DNA of 8,382 nucleotides from Phycisphaerales bacterium (GCA_030680655.1 JAUXUZ010000272.1:1-8382), one strand, 5' to 3'. Shown: positions 1-6,376, counted from the first letter of the stretch. Notes: generated by a model from the letters alone, not told the origin. Program-made: numbers and translations.

Positions 1-100
1 TCCGATGGGCGAGGCGCTGATGAAAGCGCGCGTAGGTGAGAAGATCGCCGTGCGAACGCCCAGAGGCACGAAGCACTTCGAGATACTCGAGATCGTGTAG
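1..100 (+). CDS. greA: Transcription elongation factor GreA/GreB family, C-terminal fragment
   Basis: Only the last 32 residues and a TAG stop are present, read from base 2; the gene begins outside the window. The fragment starts PMGEALMKARVGEKI and ends HFEILEIV. This matches the end of the GreA/GreB C-terminal FKBP-like domain, whose usual signature is SP-x-G-x-AL followed by a glycine-containing turn and a final short beta strand. Family role: Gre factors insert a coiled coil into the RNA polymerase secondary channel and stimulate cleavage of backtracked RNA. The coiled-coil half cannot be seen, so GreA versus GreB (or a Gre-like paralogue) is not settled; GreA is the commoner case. No terminator hairpin with a T tract follows, only a very G-rich stretch (100-134). 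Confidence 0.8.
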   Translation, partial: PMGEALMKARVGEKIAVRTPRGTKHFEILEIV

Positions 101-134
101 GGCGGGGTTTCCTGCGGGGGAGGGGGGCACCGGG
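100..134 (+). other. G-run cluster, possible G-quadruplex
   Basis: Five runs of three to six G lie in 35 bases (100-102, 104-107, 116-120, 122-127, 132-134), directly after the greA stop and before the tRNA promoter. Four of the runs could in principle form a G-quadruplex, though one loop would be 8 bases. The position suggests a possible effect on greA transcript ending, but nothing in the sequence proves it. Confidence 0.3.
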
Positions 135-143
135 CTTGTCAGA

Positions 144-171
144 TTGACCGTACGGCTGGCGAGGCTAAACT
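144..171 (+). promoter_or_regulatory. Sigma-70-like promoter of tRNA-Glu
   Basis: A -35 box TTGACC (144-149) and a -10 box TAAACT (166-171) are separated by 16 bases. Transcription would start near 178, about 24 bases before the mature tRNA 5' end, leaving a short leader for RNase P. The -10 region CTAAACTCG resembles CTACACTCCG and CTATACTCCG ahead of two other genes in the window. Confidence 0.6.
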
Positions 172-201
172 CGCTCCCCCCGTTTCGTGCATTGTCGACT
201 T

Positions 202-276
202 GGCCCCTTCGTCTAGCCTGGTCTAGGACACCAGGTTCTCATCCTGGGAACAGGGGTTCGAATCCCCTAGGGGTCA
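202..276 (+). tRNA. tRNA-Glu (anticodon CTC)
   Basis: A full cloverleaf can be drawn. The acceptor stem is GGCCCCT (202-208) with AGGGGTC (269-275), containing one G-U pair, and the discriminator is A276. The D arm starts at 211. The anticodon stem CCAGG/CCTGG (231-235, 243-247) encloses loop TTCTCAT with anticodon CTC at 238-240. The T arm AGGGG-TTCGAAT-CCCCT covers 252-268. The anticodon reads GAG, so this is glutamate. CCA is not encoded (CTT follows), so it must be added by the nucleotidyltransferase. A promoter lies just upstream and an intrinsic terminator just downstream, so the gene is probably a single-tRNA transcription unit. A CTC isoacceptor suits a high-GC genome rich in GAG codons. 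Confidence 0.96.
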
Positions 277-284
277 CTTTGATC

Positions 285-321
285 GCGAGCCCGCCTGTGT
301 CCGGCGGGCTCGCTCGTTTTT
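285..321 (+). terminator. Rho-independent terminator after tRNA-Glu
   Basis: GCGAGCCCGCC (285-295) and GGCGGGCTCGC (303-313) form an 11-bp perfect stem with a 7-base loop, followed shortly by five T residues (317-321). It sits 8 bases after the tRNA and insulates the signalling genes that follow. Confidence 0.88.
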
Positions 322-431
322 GGGGGGCCTGAGAAGATACGCCGCCTGTGCGACCTGGAGGCCTTTGATTGGCGTGGATTGGGGTGAAGGTGGCCTTCCA
401 TCGCGTCGATGTTCGGGTCTCTGGAGGCCCA

Positions 432-785
432 ATGTCGCAATTCCCGACTCCAAATCCACAGCCGGTATCTGGTCCGATCCGCTCGGAATTCTCGAACGAC
501 CCCGACATGCGGGAGATCGTCGAGCTGTACGTGCAGGAGATGCCGGCCCGCGTGAGCAAGCTGCAGGAGCTGTGGGCGGCCCAGCAGATGGACGATTTGA
601 AGCGCCTGGCGCACCAGCTCAAGGGTGCGAGCGGCGGATACGGCTTCGCCCCCGTCGGCTCGGCCGCGGGAAAGGTCGAGCACTCACTGCTGGCGCTGGC
701 CGAAGGGTCCGCGAGCGTATCGCTGGAGCAGCTTCGCAATCAATTTGAAGACCTGTTGAGTATGTGCCGCCGGGTGACGATGTAA
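432..785 (+). CDS. HPt (histidine phosphotransfer) domain protein
   Basis: The 117-residue protein is essentially one HPt domain of about 100 residues after a proline-rich N-terminus. The phosphorylation motif AHQLKGASGGYGF places the acceptor histidine at residue 61, in the usual H-x-LKG-x-S form. HPt proteins relay phosphate between a hybrid histidine kinase and the receiver domain of a response regulator; this one has no kinase domain and should be cytoplasmic. The ATG at 432 is preceded by GGAGG at 423-427. The frame stays open upstream to 369, but that extension lacks a ribosome site and homology-like character. The next gene encodes a receiver-GGDEF protein and may even begin at the base after this stop, so the two are probably co-transcribed and the receiver is the likely partner. 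No sensor kinase is in view. Confidence 0.87.
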   Translation: MSQFPTPNPQPVSGPIRSEFSNDPDMREIVELYVQEMPARVSKLQELWAAQQMDDLKRLAHQLKGASGGYGFAPVGSAAGKVEHSLLALAEGSASVSLEQLRNQFEDLLSMCRRVTM

Positions 786-817
786 GTGTTGGCTTCCTCG
801 ACTGTTGGTCCGAATAC

Positions 818-823
818 GAAGGG
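818..823 (+). promoter_or_regulatory. Ribosome binding site deciding the cyclase start
   Basis: GAAGGG lies 10 bases before the GTG at 834. The alternative GTG at 786, directly after the HPt stop, has no clear Shine-Dalgarno sequence. This favours 834 as the translation start. Confidence 0.5.
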
Positions 824-833
824 TGTGTACGCA

Positions 834-1772
834 GTGGCAGAGAGCGACAACAAACCGATGGTGGTGCTCATCGACGACAGTGTCGACGTTCATCGTCTGC
901 TCAAGGCGCGTCTGCGTTCAGAGCCGATCGAGATGTCGGCGTTCGCCACCGGCAAGGAGGGCATCGAGTTCTGCGTCAAGAACCGGCCCGCCCTGGTGCT
1001 GCTGGACCTGGACATGCCGGAGATGGACGGATTCGCCGTGCTCCGCGCCCTTCGCTCGGACCCCGCGACCGTCAACACGACCGTCGTGGTGCTCAGCGGC
1101 CTGAGCGACTCGCAGGACAAGGTCGCCGCGTTCGATCTGGGCGCGACCGACTATGTGACCAAGCCGTTTGATTTCTCCGAGCTGCGGGCCCGCGTGCGCA
1201 GCGCGCTGCGCACGCAGCGTCTCATGCAGCTGCTGGCCGAGCGTGCGGAGGTTGACGGTCTGACGGGCCTGGCCAACCGCGCGGCGTTCAACCGCCGCTG
1301 GGCGCAGGAGACGAGCGAGAGCCAGCGGTACGGGCGCCCGCTCTCGCTGGCGGTGATGGACATCGACTTCTTCAAGAAGATCAACGACACCTACGGGCAC
1401 CCCGCCGGTGACGAGGTGATCCAGGGGTTCGCCAAGGTTGTGGTCGCGTTCACGCGTGACTGCGACATCGCCTGCCGTTACGGCGGCGAGGAATTCTGCA
1501 TCATCATGCCCGAGACAGCGCCGGAGGCTTCACGGATCGTCGGCGAGCGCATCCGCGAGGCGATGGAAGCAACGACTTGGGCCCGCCATCCCGAGCACAA
1601 GGTCACCGTCTCGGTCGGCATCGCCGGCATCAACGCCGGGACCGCCGGCCTGACGCACGAGGTGTGGCTCGAGCGTGCCGACAAGGCGCTCTACACCGCC
1701 AAGCACGGCGGGCGCAACCGCGTGGTTGTCGACGTGATCGAGTCGACCGCCCCGTTGAAGATGGCCGGCTGA
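834..1772 (+). CDS. Response regulator with receiver and GGDEF (diguanylate cyclase) domains
   Basis: This 312-residue, PleD-like two-domain protein should make cyclic di-GMP from two GTP when its receiver is phosphorylated. Receiver, about residues 9-125: acidic pair D14-D15, phospho-acceptor D58 in LLDLDMPEMDG, switch residue S88 and lysine K110 in TKPF. GGDEF domain, about 140-305: DGLTGLANR at 141-149, metal-binding MDIDFFKKIND, active-site GGEEF at 217-221, and an intact product-inhibition site R208-D-C-D211 exactly five residues before it. All catalytic residues look present, so an active, feedback-inhibited enzyme is expected. The GTG at 834 was chosen because GAAGGG precedes it and the protein then starts just before the first receiver strand. 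A start at the GTG at 786 would add 16 residues. It follows the HPt gene, so an HPt-to-receiver relay controlling c-di-GMP is the natural reading. Downstream targets cannot be identified. Confidence 0.93.
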   Translation: MAESDNKPMVVLIDDSVDVHRLLKARLRSEPIEMSAFATGKEGIEFCVKNRPALVLLDLDMPEMDGFAVLRALRSDPATVNTTVVVLSGLSDSQDKVAAFDLGATDYVTKPFDFSELRARVRSALRTQRLMQLLAERAEVDGLTGLANRAAFNRRWAQETSESQRYGRPLSLAVMDIDFFKKINDTYGHPAGDEVIQGFAKVVVAFTRDCDIACRYGGEEFCIIMPETAPEASRIVGERIREAMEATTWARHPEHKVTVSVGIAGINAGTAGLTHEVWLERADKALYTAKHGGRNRVVVDVIESTAPLKMAG

Positions 1773-1819
1773 ACCCGGTTGCCGGAACCCCGATGGGGAG
1801 CACGTTCAGTTGCACGAGG

Positions 1820-1840
1820 ACCGGGGACTTGCCCCGGTTT
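1820..1840 (+). terminator. Weak terminator-like hairpin after the cyclase gene
   Basis: ACCGGGG (1820-1826) pairs with CCCCGGT (1832-1838) across a 5-base loop and is followed by TTGTTG rather than a clean T run. It is correctly placed 47 bases after the stop codon. A second hairpin (1854-1871) follows at once, and the arms of the two can also pair with each other. Confidence 0.4.
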
Positions 1841-1853
1841 GTTGCCGTCCTGC

Positions 1854-1871
1854 CCGGGGGGTAATCCCCGG
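1854..1871 (+). repeat. Second GC hairpin, partly repeating the first
   Basis: CCGGGG (1854-1859) and CCCCGG (1866-1871) form a 6-bp stem with loop GGTAAT. The right arm extended to 1872 (CCCCGGT) equals the right arm of the hairpin at 1820-1838, so alternative pairings exist. There is no T tract. It may be part of a terminator pair or only GC-rich chance structure. Confidence 0.35.
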
Positions 1872-1881
1872 TGGTGGTCGC

Positions 1882-1887
1882 TACACT
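1882..1887 (+). promoter_or_regulatory. Possible -10 box of the exported protein gene
   Basis: TACACT within CTACACTCCG lies 30 bases before the ATG at 1918. It matches the CTATACTCCG word upstream of iscS in nine of ten bases. No recognisable -35 box is found at normal spacing, so this is tentative. Confidence 0.3.
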
Positions 1888-1917
1888 CCGTTCCTCAGTT
1901 CAACCGGAGATGACCAC

Positions 1918-3513
1918 ATGGGATTTTGGACGTTGGCGGGATCGAGCAGGGCGGCGGCGATCGGTGTCATGAGCCTGATGGCGGTGGTGACCGCGGCACG
2001 CGCCGACGAGCCTCTGGACACAGCGAACGCGCTGTACTCGGCGATCGAGATCGACCGGCGCAGGGCCCTGGTGATCCTGCCGGTGCTCCACGCGATGGAA
2101 TCGCCTCCGAAAGAGCCGGGCGACTACCTCGGCGCCTTCATGATGACGCCTCAGAACGTCAACTGGGAGGCCGCCGCTGCCTGGGCCACGGGCGAGAAGC
2201 AGCAGGCCGTGATCAAGGCGCTGACAACGGTGACGGGTGAAGACGACTGGCGCAACAGGTGGGCATTCGGGCAGCCCTACGGGGCGGGCGCCGTCGAGCC
2301 GAAGTTCGTAGACATGGGGCTGTACACGGAACTGGGCGAGGACAACACCCTGGCCGCTGCGCAGTTCCTCTACCTGCCGGCAGTCCGGCGCATGGAGATC
2401 CTCTGCCACGTCGAGGCAACGCGCCTCCTGGCAGATGGCAAGGGCAACGAAGCGCTGGACCTGATGCGCAAGTGGGCGTGGTTCAGCTTCCAGATCTCCG
2501 CGCGAGAGATGCTGAAAGAGAAGATGGCGGGCATGGAGATGCTCTCGCTGGCGTTCGCACGCATGCGCGACCTGGCGTACACCGACATGATCTCCGACAA
2601 GCCGTCGATGACCGCCGAGGGTGTCCGGGATGTGATCGCCAAGCTCGGCGACCGCAACCCGGTCAACGTCGAGCGGCTCTCGCTCCCGGCGGCGGAGAAG
2701 CTCGCGGCCCTGCAGCTCGTCGCCCGGACGTTCACGCCAGACGGCGGACCGAAGGCCAGCGCCTTTGCGCGGGTGTTTGCGCAGGTGGCAGCCGGCAGGC
2801 GTCCGCTCCGTCGCTTCAGCGAAACGGCCAAGTGGGACACGCTCCAGAAGCTCCACGGTAACTACACCGACACCTCGAAGCGGATCCGTGATGTGTACGG
2901 CGACTGGGACCGACGCTGGGACCTGAGCCAGTGGGACTCGATTCAGGAACTGCCGACCGACTATGCACGCCTCGACAAGGTGCAGTTTGCGGCCCTGGAC
3001 CTGGTGATGGGCGATGTCGGGCTGGCCTTCCCGCAGCGCCGCGAACTGCGGGCGGAGTGGATAGGTACGCGGGCGGCGCTGGGCTGCTACGGGTACCTTC
3101 TCAGGCAGGGGTCTCTGCCGATCAAGCTCGATTCGGTCGTGCCGCAGTACGTCGGCAAGATCAGCCTGATGAACGATCCGTTCGACAAGGACGCCAAGGA
3201 GGACCGCGGCCGGCGCGTCGCGTACATACGAGCAGAGGTCGACAACATGGAGTTTGGCGGCTCGCCGAAGCCGATCCTGATCCGGGTGTTTCCAAAGGTT
3301 GCCGGTGTCGAGTATCCGAACTTTGAGGCGAAGGTGCTGCGCAATCAGTTCGTGATCTACTCCGCCGGGCCCGACGGCAATCAGAACGGCGTTTCGAGGG
3401 CCACGCAGATGGTCAAGGACGAGCACGGAGACTACCTGATCTGGCCGCCGGTGCTTTCGCTGGCGCGTCAGTTCCGGATTGACAACGCCTCGAGGCCCCA
3501 GGACCGTCCTTGA
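1918..3513 (+). CDS. Exported protein of unknown function with pseudopilin-like C-terminal segment
   Basis: I do not recognise this 531-residue protein as a named family. It begins with a Sec signal peptide: a hydrophobic stretch at about residues 12-26 and a likely cleavage after A-R-A at 27-29, before DEP. It is therefore periplasmic or secreted. ATG 1918 has GGAGA at 1906-1910, 7 bases upstream; the frame is open to a TTG at 1810, but that would bury the signal peptide. The middle is rich in Ala, Leu, Arg and Trp and looks mostly helical, possibly repeat-like. The last 140 residues contain GYLLRQGSLPIKLDSVVPQY (392-411), NDPFDK (419-424) and FVIYSAGPDGNQNG (478-491). That order (LP-x-L, DPF, YSxGPDG) resembles the C-terminal part of GspG-type pseudopilins and many planctomycete exported proteins. 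No catalytic motif is visible. A role in cell envelope or secretion is only a guess. Confidence 0.78.
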   Translation: MGFWTLAGSSRAAAIGVMSLMAVVTAARADEPLDTANALYSAIEIDRRRALVILPVLHAMESPPKEPGDYLGAFMMTPQNVNWEAAAAWATGEKQQAVIKALTTVTGEDDWRNRWAFGQPYGAGAVEPKFVDMGLYTELGEDNTLAAAQFLYLPAVRRMEILCHVEATRLLADGKGNEALDLMRKWAWFSFQISAREMLKEKMAGMEMLSLAFARMRDLAYTDMISDKPSMTAEGVRDVIAKLGDRNPVNVERLSLPAAEKLAALQLVARTFTPDGGPKASAFARVFAQVAAGRRPLRRFSETAKWDTLQKLHGNYTDTSKRIRDVYGDWDRRWDLSQWDSIQELPTDYARLDKVQFAALDLVMGDVGLAFPQRRELRAEWIGTRAALGCYGYLLRQGSLPIKLDSVVPQYVGKISLMNDPFDKDAKEDRGRRVAYIRAEVDNMEFGGSPKPILIRVFPKVAGVEYPNFEAKVLRNQFVIYSAGPDGNQNGVSRATQMVKDEHGDYLIWPPVLSLARQFRIDNASRPQDRP

Positions 3514-3619
3514 TCGACGACCGAGTGAGCGTTTCCGGGCGACCCTGGTGGGCCGCGGGGCGTTTCCGACGGCTCGCGCAACGGCACGGCCAGAAGCACT
3601 GATCGAACTGGAGAGTGGC

Positions 3620-4612
3620 ATGAGCCAGAGCAGCGTAGAGAAGGTGCTGATTATCGGCAGCGGGCCGGCGGGCTGGACGGCGGCGGTGTACGCCGCCCGC
3701 GCCAACCTGAACCCGGTTGCGTACATCGGCTTCGCGAAGCAGGACCCGGGCCCCGTGCTGCCGGGTGGGCAGCTCATGCTGACGACCGAGGTTGAGAACT
3801 ACCCGGGGTTTCCAAAGGGTGTGACGGGCCCGGAATTGATGCAGCACTTTCAAGAGCAGGCCGAGCGGTTCGGGACGCGCGTCGTCGGGGAGGAGATCAC
3901 CCGCTGCGAGTTCAGCAGCGACCCCGCGAAGGACCCGCACCGGCTGCACACCAGCGAGGGCGTGGTGGTGCGGGCGCACGCGGTGATCCTGGCGACGGGC
4001 GCGGTGGCGAATTGGATCGGTCTCCCCAACGAGATGCGTCTGGCCAGGAGCGGCGGGGGCGTCAGCGCCTGCGCTGTGTGCGACGGAGCGCTGCCGGGCT
4101 TCCGCAACAAGCCGCTGGCGGTTGTTGGCGGCGGCGACACGGCGATGGAAGAAGCAACCTACCTGACCAAGTTCGGCTCGACGGTCTACGTTATCCACCG
4201 GCGTGACTCGCTGCGAGCGAGCAAGATCATGCAGGAGCGGTTCCTTGGCCGCCCCAACGCCAAGGTGCTGTGGAACAAGCAGGTTGTCGACGTCCTGGGC
4301 GATCAGATGATCGAGGGTGTCACGCTGGAGGACACCGTCACGAAGGAGCGCAGCCGCCTGGATGTCGGCGGGCTCTTTGTCGCCATCGGGCACACGCCGG
4401 CGACGAAGTTCCTTGCGGACAGCGGCGTTGAACTTGACGGGAGCGGCTACATCGCGCTCAAGCAGCGGAGCAGCTACACGAACCTCCCGGGCGTGTTCGC
4501 CGCGGGTGACGTCGCTGACAGCCACTACCGGCAAGCGGTGACGGCCGCGGGCATGGGGTGCATCGCTGCTCTGGACGCTGAGCGCTGGCTTGCCGCCGTC
4601 GGCGTTGATTGA
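3620..4612 (+). CDS. trxB: Thioredoxin reductase (NADPH), plant/fungal-like type
   Basis: This 330-residue flavoenzyme transfers electrons from NADPH through FAD and a redox disulphide to thioredoxin in the cytoplasm; the length is normal for low-molecular-weight TrxR. It contains an FAD-binding GSGPAG (13-18), GGQL, active-site CAVCDG with C151 and C154, an NADPH-binding GGGDTAMEEA starting at 170, then HRRD, AIGHTPATKF, and a second FAD contact, AAGDVADSHYRQA, with D297. ATG 3620 is preceded by GGAGA at 3610-3614. The frame is open to 3479, overlapping the previous gene, but no ribosome site supports that. From memory, ACAVCDG, FRNKPLAV, RASKIMQ and CxAALDAE match plant and yeast NTR better than E. 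coli TrxB, which has CATCDG. No thioredoxin gene is adjacent. It ends 24 bases before the convergent lipoprotein gene. Confidence 0.95.
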   Translation: MSQSSVEKVLIIGSGPAGWTAAVYAARANLNPVAYIGFAKQDPGPVLPGGQLMLTTEVENYPGFPKGVTGPELMQHFQEQAERFGTRVVGEEITRCEFSSDPAKDPHRLHTSEGVVVRAHAVILATGAVANWIGLPNEMRLARSGGGVSACAVCDGALPGFRNKPLAVVGGGDTAMEEATYLTKFGSTVYVIHRRDSLRASKIMQERFLGRPNAKVLWNKQVVDVLGDQMIEGVTLEDTVTKERSRLDVGGLFVAIGHTPATKFLADSGVELDGSGYIALKQRSSYTNLPGVFAAGDVADSHYRQAVTAAGMGCIAALDAERWLAAVGVD

Positions 4613-4636
4613 GCGAGCCCCCTGTTGGGACCCGTC

Positions 4637-5236
4637 TCAAACCATGTCCTGGTCGCTCTCGTCTTCATCCTCAAGGAAGCCGATCTGCGCCGGCTCGCCG
4701 GTGGTCTCGCGCACGGCCTTGGCAACTTCGTCGATGAGCTTGCCCATCGGGTGCGACTTTGCCGAAATCCACTTTTTGGCGATGTTCACCGGCGCAACAG
4801 CAACTTTCCCTGTCGGGCTCACAAGGCAGATTGTGTGCCCGCCCGCCAGCACCCAGTTGACGTTCCCTTCACGCTTGAGCACATCGCCGATCGCCACGCC
4901 GAGGGGGCGCGCGAAGTCTTCCGGCTGCGGGCGCTCGGACCAGTGCGCGTTGATGAATCCCTGCATGACGGCCGCAACCTGCGCGGCCCCTTCGGTTTCG
5001 GTGGCGTCAAACTTCTGAACGTACTCCGACCACTTGGCCCGGTGCGAGTTGAGCGTCTTGACGGCCTGAGCGTCGAGGTCTTTGAACGGAATCCGCAGTT
5101 CTTCGGGTGGCGTGTTCCGGCCGGAACTGGCGTACGACCGTTGTGACCGCGCCGCGGTGCGGGCGAGGCGCGAGCAGCCCGGAGCGGCGACGATGATAAG
5201 GGTGAGTGCGCAGACAAGTACTGTTCGAGTGCTCAA
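4637..5236 (-). CDS. Small predicted lipoprotein of unknown function, TTG start
   Basis: The 199-residue product starts MSTRTVLVCALTLIIVAAPGCSR. A hydrophobic core is followed by A-P-G-C, an acceptable though non-ideal lipobox, so C21 is the likely lipidated residue. The mature part has a Ser/Arg-rich linker and a mixed alpha/beta domain at roughly residues 45-185, including VNWVLAGGHTICLVSPTGKVAVAPV. It ends in a very acidic tail, FLEDEDESDQDMV. I do not recognise the family. The start at TTG 5236 is chosen because AAGGGG (5248-5243) lies 6 bases upstream; a longer frame to another TTG at 5293 would put charged sequence before the signal peptide. The mature part could be anchored to the inner or outer membrane. 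The gene may be transcribed alone from the promoter proposed at 5266-5293. It is convergent with trxB, with no visible terminator in the 24-base gap. Confidence 0.72.
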   Translation of the reverse strand: MSTRTVLVCALTLIIVAAPGCSRLARTAARSQRSYASSGRNTPPEELRIPFKDLDAQAVKTLNSHRAKWSEYVQKFDATETEGAAQVAAVMQGFINAHWSERPQPEDFARPLGVAIGDVLKREGNVNWVLAGGHTICLVSPTGKVAVAPVNIAKKWISAKSHPMGKLIDEVAKAVRETTGEPAQIGFLEDEDESDQDMV

Positions 5237-5242
5237 GTGGTT

Positions 5243-5248
5243 CCCCTT
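5243..5248 (-). promoter_or_regulatory. Ribosome binding site supporting a TTG start
   Basis: On the minus strand AAGGGG is followed by 6 bases and then TTG at 5236. No ATG or GTG at a comparable distance gives the signal peptide, so this site decides the start of the lipoprotein gene. Confidence 0.6.
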
Positions 5249-5265
5249 GATGTGTGCTGTCGCAC

Positions 5266-5293
5266 AGGATAACAACAACTCAGCACGCTGCAA
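5266..5293 (-). promoter_or_regulatory. Possible promoter of the lipoprotein gene
   Basis: On the minus strand TTGCAG (5293-5288) and TATCCT (5271-5266) are 16 bases apart, about 30 bases upstream of the TTG start. Both boxes are imperfect. A 5-bp hairpin, TGTGC/GCACA (5253-5266), falls in the proposed leader. Confidence 0.35.
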
Positions 5294-5376
5294 GGGGCGT
5301 TGAATTGGTTTCCAGTTGACAGGGCCGCGGTAGGGGGGAGGGGAGCCGGCGAATGCCGTTGCTTCGGTCCGGGCTG

Positions 5377-5859
5377 CTAATCCCCGTATTTGGGGAGATC
5401 GGCCTCCCCGAGCAGCCGGTACTCCTTGCGCCTGAGGATCTGGACGGCGAGGGTCAGGTCGTCAACCGCGAGCACCATGCACATGGGGCCGGTGCTCCAT
5501 CCAAAGAGCGGGTAGGCGAAGCGGATCGAAAGCTCGGCCCGGAGCAGGTGCTCGCAGATAGCGCTCAGCGAGTGATTGGCATCGAGGGCGACGCCGATCA
5601 CTTCGCTCTCGATGTGCGTCAGGCCCTGGCTCTTGAGCACGGCGCGTGCGCCTTCAGCGCTGTTGGCGACGATGCGGATCACCGCGTGGTCCGACGCCTC
5701 GTGGACGGCCATGGCACAAACTCTGCAGTGGTTCTCGTCGAACGCTCGCATCTGCTCGTGCAACTTGCCGACACGGTTGGGCAGGAAGACCGAAAACTGC
5801 GTCAGGCACGCACGCTGGTAGCCGCGGGCGGTTTCGGTGGGGATCGGCGCTTGGGACAT
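5377..5859 (-). CDS. Tandem ACT-domain protein
   Basis: The 160-residue protein appears to consist of two ACT-like regulatory modules, about residues 19-81 and 87-151, and nothing else. The first opens with LTQFSVFLPNRVGKLHEQM, close to the typical N-R-P-G-x-L ligand-binding turn of ACT domains, but with Val in place of Pro. The second opens VIGVALDANHSLSAICEHL. ACT pairs usually bind amino acids and control a metabolic enzyme, often through dimerisation; stand-alone ACT proteins mostly lack assigned roles. There is no catalytic domain, signal peptide or membrane segment. ATG 5859 has no clear Shine-Dalgarno sequence, so initiation may be weak or leaderless. It lies downstream of the iron-sulphur operon on the same strand but behind that operon's terminator, so it is probably a separate unit. 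Ligand and partner cannot be told from sequence. Confidence 0.83.
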   Translation of the reverse strand: MSQAPIPTETARGYQRACLTQFSVFLPNRVGKLHEQMRAFDENHCRVCAMAVHEASDHAVIRIVANSAEGARAVLKSQGLTHIESEVIGVALDANHSLSAICEHLLRAELSIRFAYPLFGWSTGPMCMVLAVDDLTLAVQILRRKEYRLLGEADLPKYGD

Positions 5860-5915
5860 GGCGCGAGTCTAGCAGGAACGCCGCGAACTGTGGCGCTTGC
5901 CGGGGTCGCCGGGTC

Positions 5916-5942
5916 AAAAAAAGCCCGGCACGGTTGCCGGGC
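5916..5942 (-). terminator. Rho-independent terminator of the isc operon
   Basis: On the minus strand GCCCGGCA (5942-5935), loop ACCG and TGCCGGGC (5930-5923) form a perfect 8-bp hairpin followed immediately by seven T residues (5922-5916). It lies 56 bases after the iscA-type stop codon and is the strongest minus-strand terminator in the window. Confidence 0.92.
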
Positions 5943-5998
5943 AAAGGAAGGAGGTCGGGTCTAGCAGTCGGTCGGGCGTGCTTACCGGTCGGGCGTGG

Positions 5999-6376
5999 TT
6001 ACGCCGAGAACGAGGAGCCGCAGCCGCAGGTGCTGGTGGCGTTGGGGTTGTTGAATACGAAGCCACGCCCCATGATCTCGTCCTTGAAGTCGATGGTGAC
6101 TCCGGAGAGGTAGAGCAGGCTCTTGGGGTCGCAGATCACCTTGACCCCGTGGGCCTCGAAGACCTCGTCGGTCTCCTTCTGGGCTTCGGTCAGGTCAAGA
6201 AGATACGAGAAGCCGGAGCAGCCGCCGCCCTTGACGCCGACGCGGAGCCGGATCTTGTCGGCGTCGAGCTCCTGCTGCTTGATGATGTTCTTGATCTCGC
6301 GCGCGGCCGACTCGCTCAGGAGCAGGGGTGTCGAAGCCGTGGAGGTCGCCGGGGTGTCTGTGTGGGTCGTGCTCAT
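5999..6376 (-). CDS. iscA: A-type iron-sulphur carrier (IscA/ErpA/HesB family)
   Basis: The 125-residue protein carries Fe-S clusters from the IscU scaffold to target apoproteins in the cytoplasm. The three conserved ligand cysteines are present: C53 in GGGCSGFSY and C117/C119 in TCGCGSSF near the C-terminus. The family core LLLSESAAREIKNII through NPNATSTCGCG is complete. A Thr/Ser-rich N-terminal extension of about 17 residues precedes it, and there is an extra cysteine, C82, where E. coli IscA has Val. It is the third gene of iscS-iscU-iscA, the same order as in proteobacteria. The 81-base gap after iscU contains TATAGT at about 6385-6390, so an internal promoter is possible but no -35 is clear. 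IscA, ErpA and SufA cannot be separated by sequence alone; iscA is assigned from gene order. A terminator follows. Confidence 0.92.
   Translation of the reverse strand: MSTTHTDTPATSTASTPLLLSESAAREIKNIIKQQELDADKIRLRVGVKGGGCSGFSYLLDLTEAQKETDEVFEAHGVKVICDPKSLLYLSGVTIDFKDEIMGRGFVFNNPNATSTCGCGSSFSA

Noticed and set aside
116..180. GGGGGAG pairing with CTCCCCC as a greA terminator
   Set aside because: The arms are more than 50 bases apart, span the tRNA promoter, and no T run follows.
1900..3777. A 625-codon open frame on the minus strand opposite the exported protein gene
   Set aside because: It is antisense to a gene with signal peptide and ribosome site, is rich in Arg, His and Pro as expected from a mirror frame in high-GC DNA, and has no recognisable motif or good start.
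5381..5396. TCCCC/GGGGA inverted repeat near the ACT gene end
   Set aside because: It is only 5 bp, lies inside the coding sequence just before the stop, and has no T tract on either strand, so it is not a terminator.
5353..5964. A 203-codon plus-strand open frame opposite the ACT protein
   Set aside because: The minus-strand frame carries ACT-domain motifs; the plus frame runs through the isc terminator and shows no family similarity.
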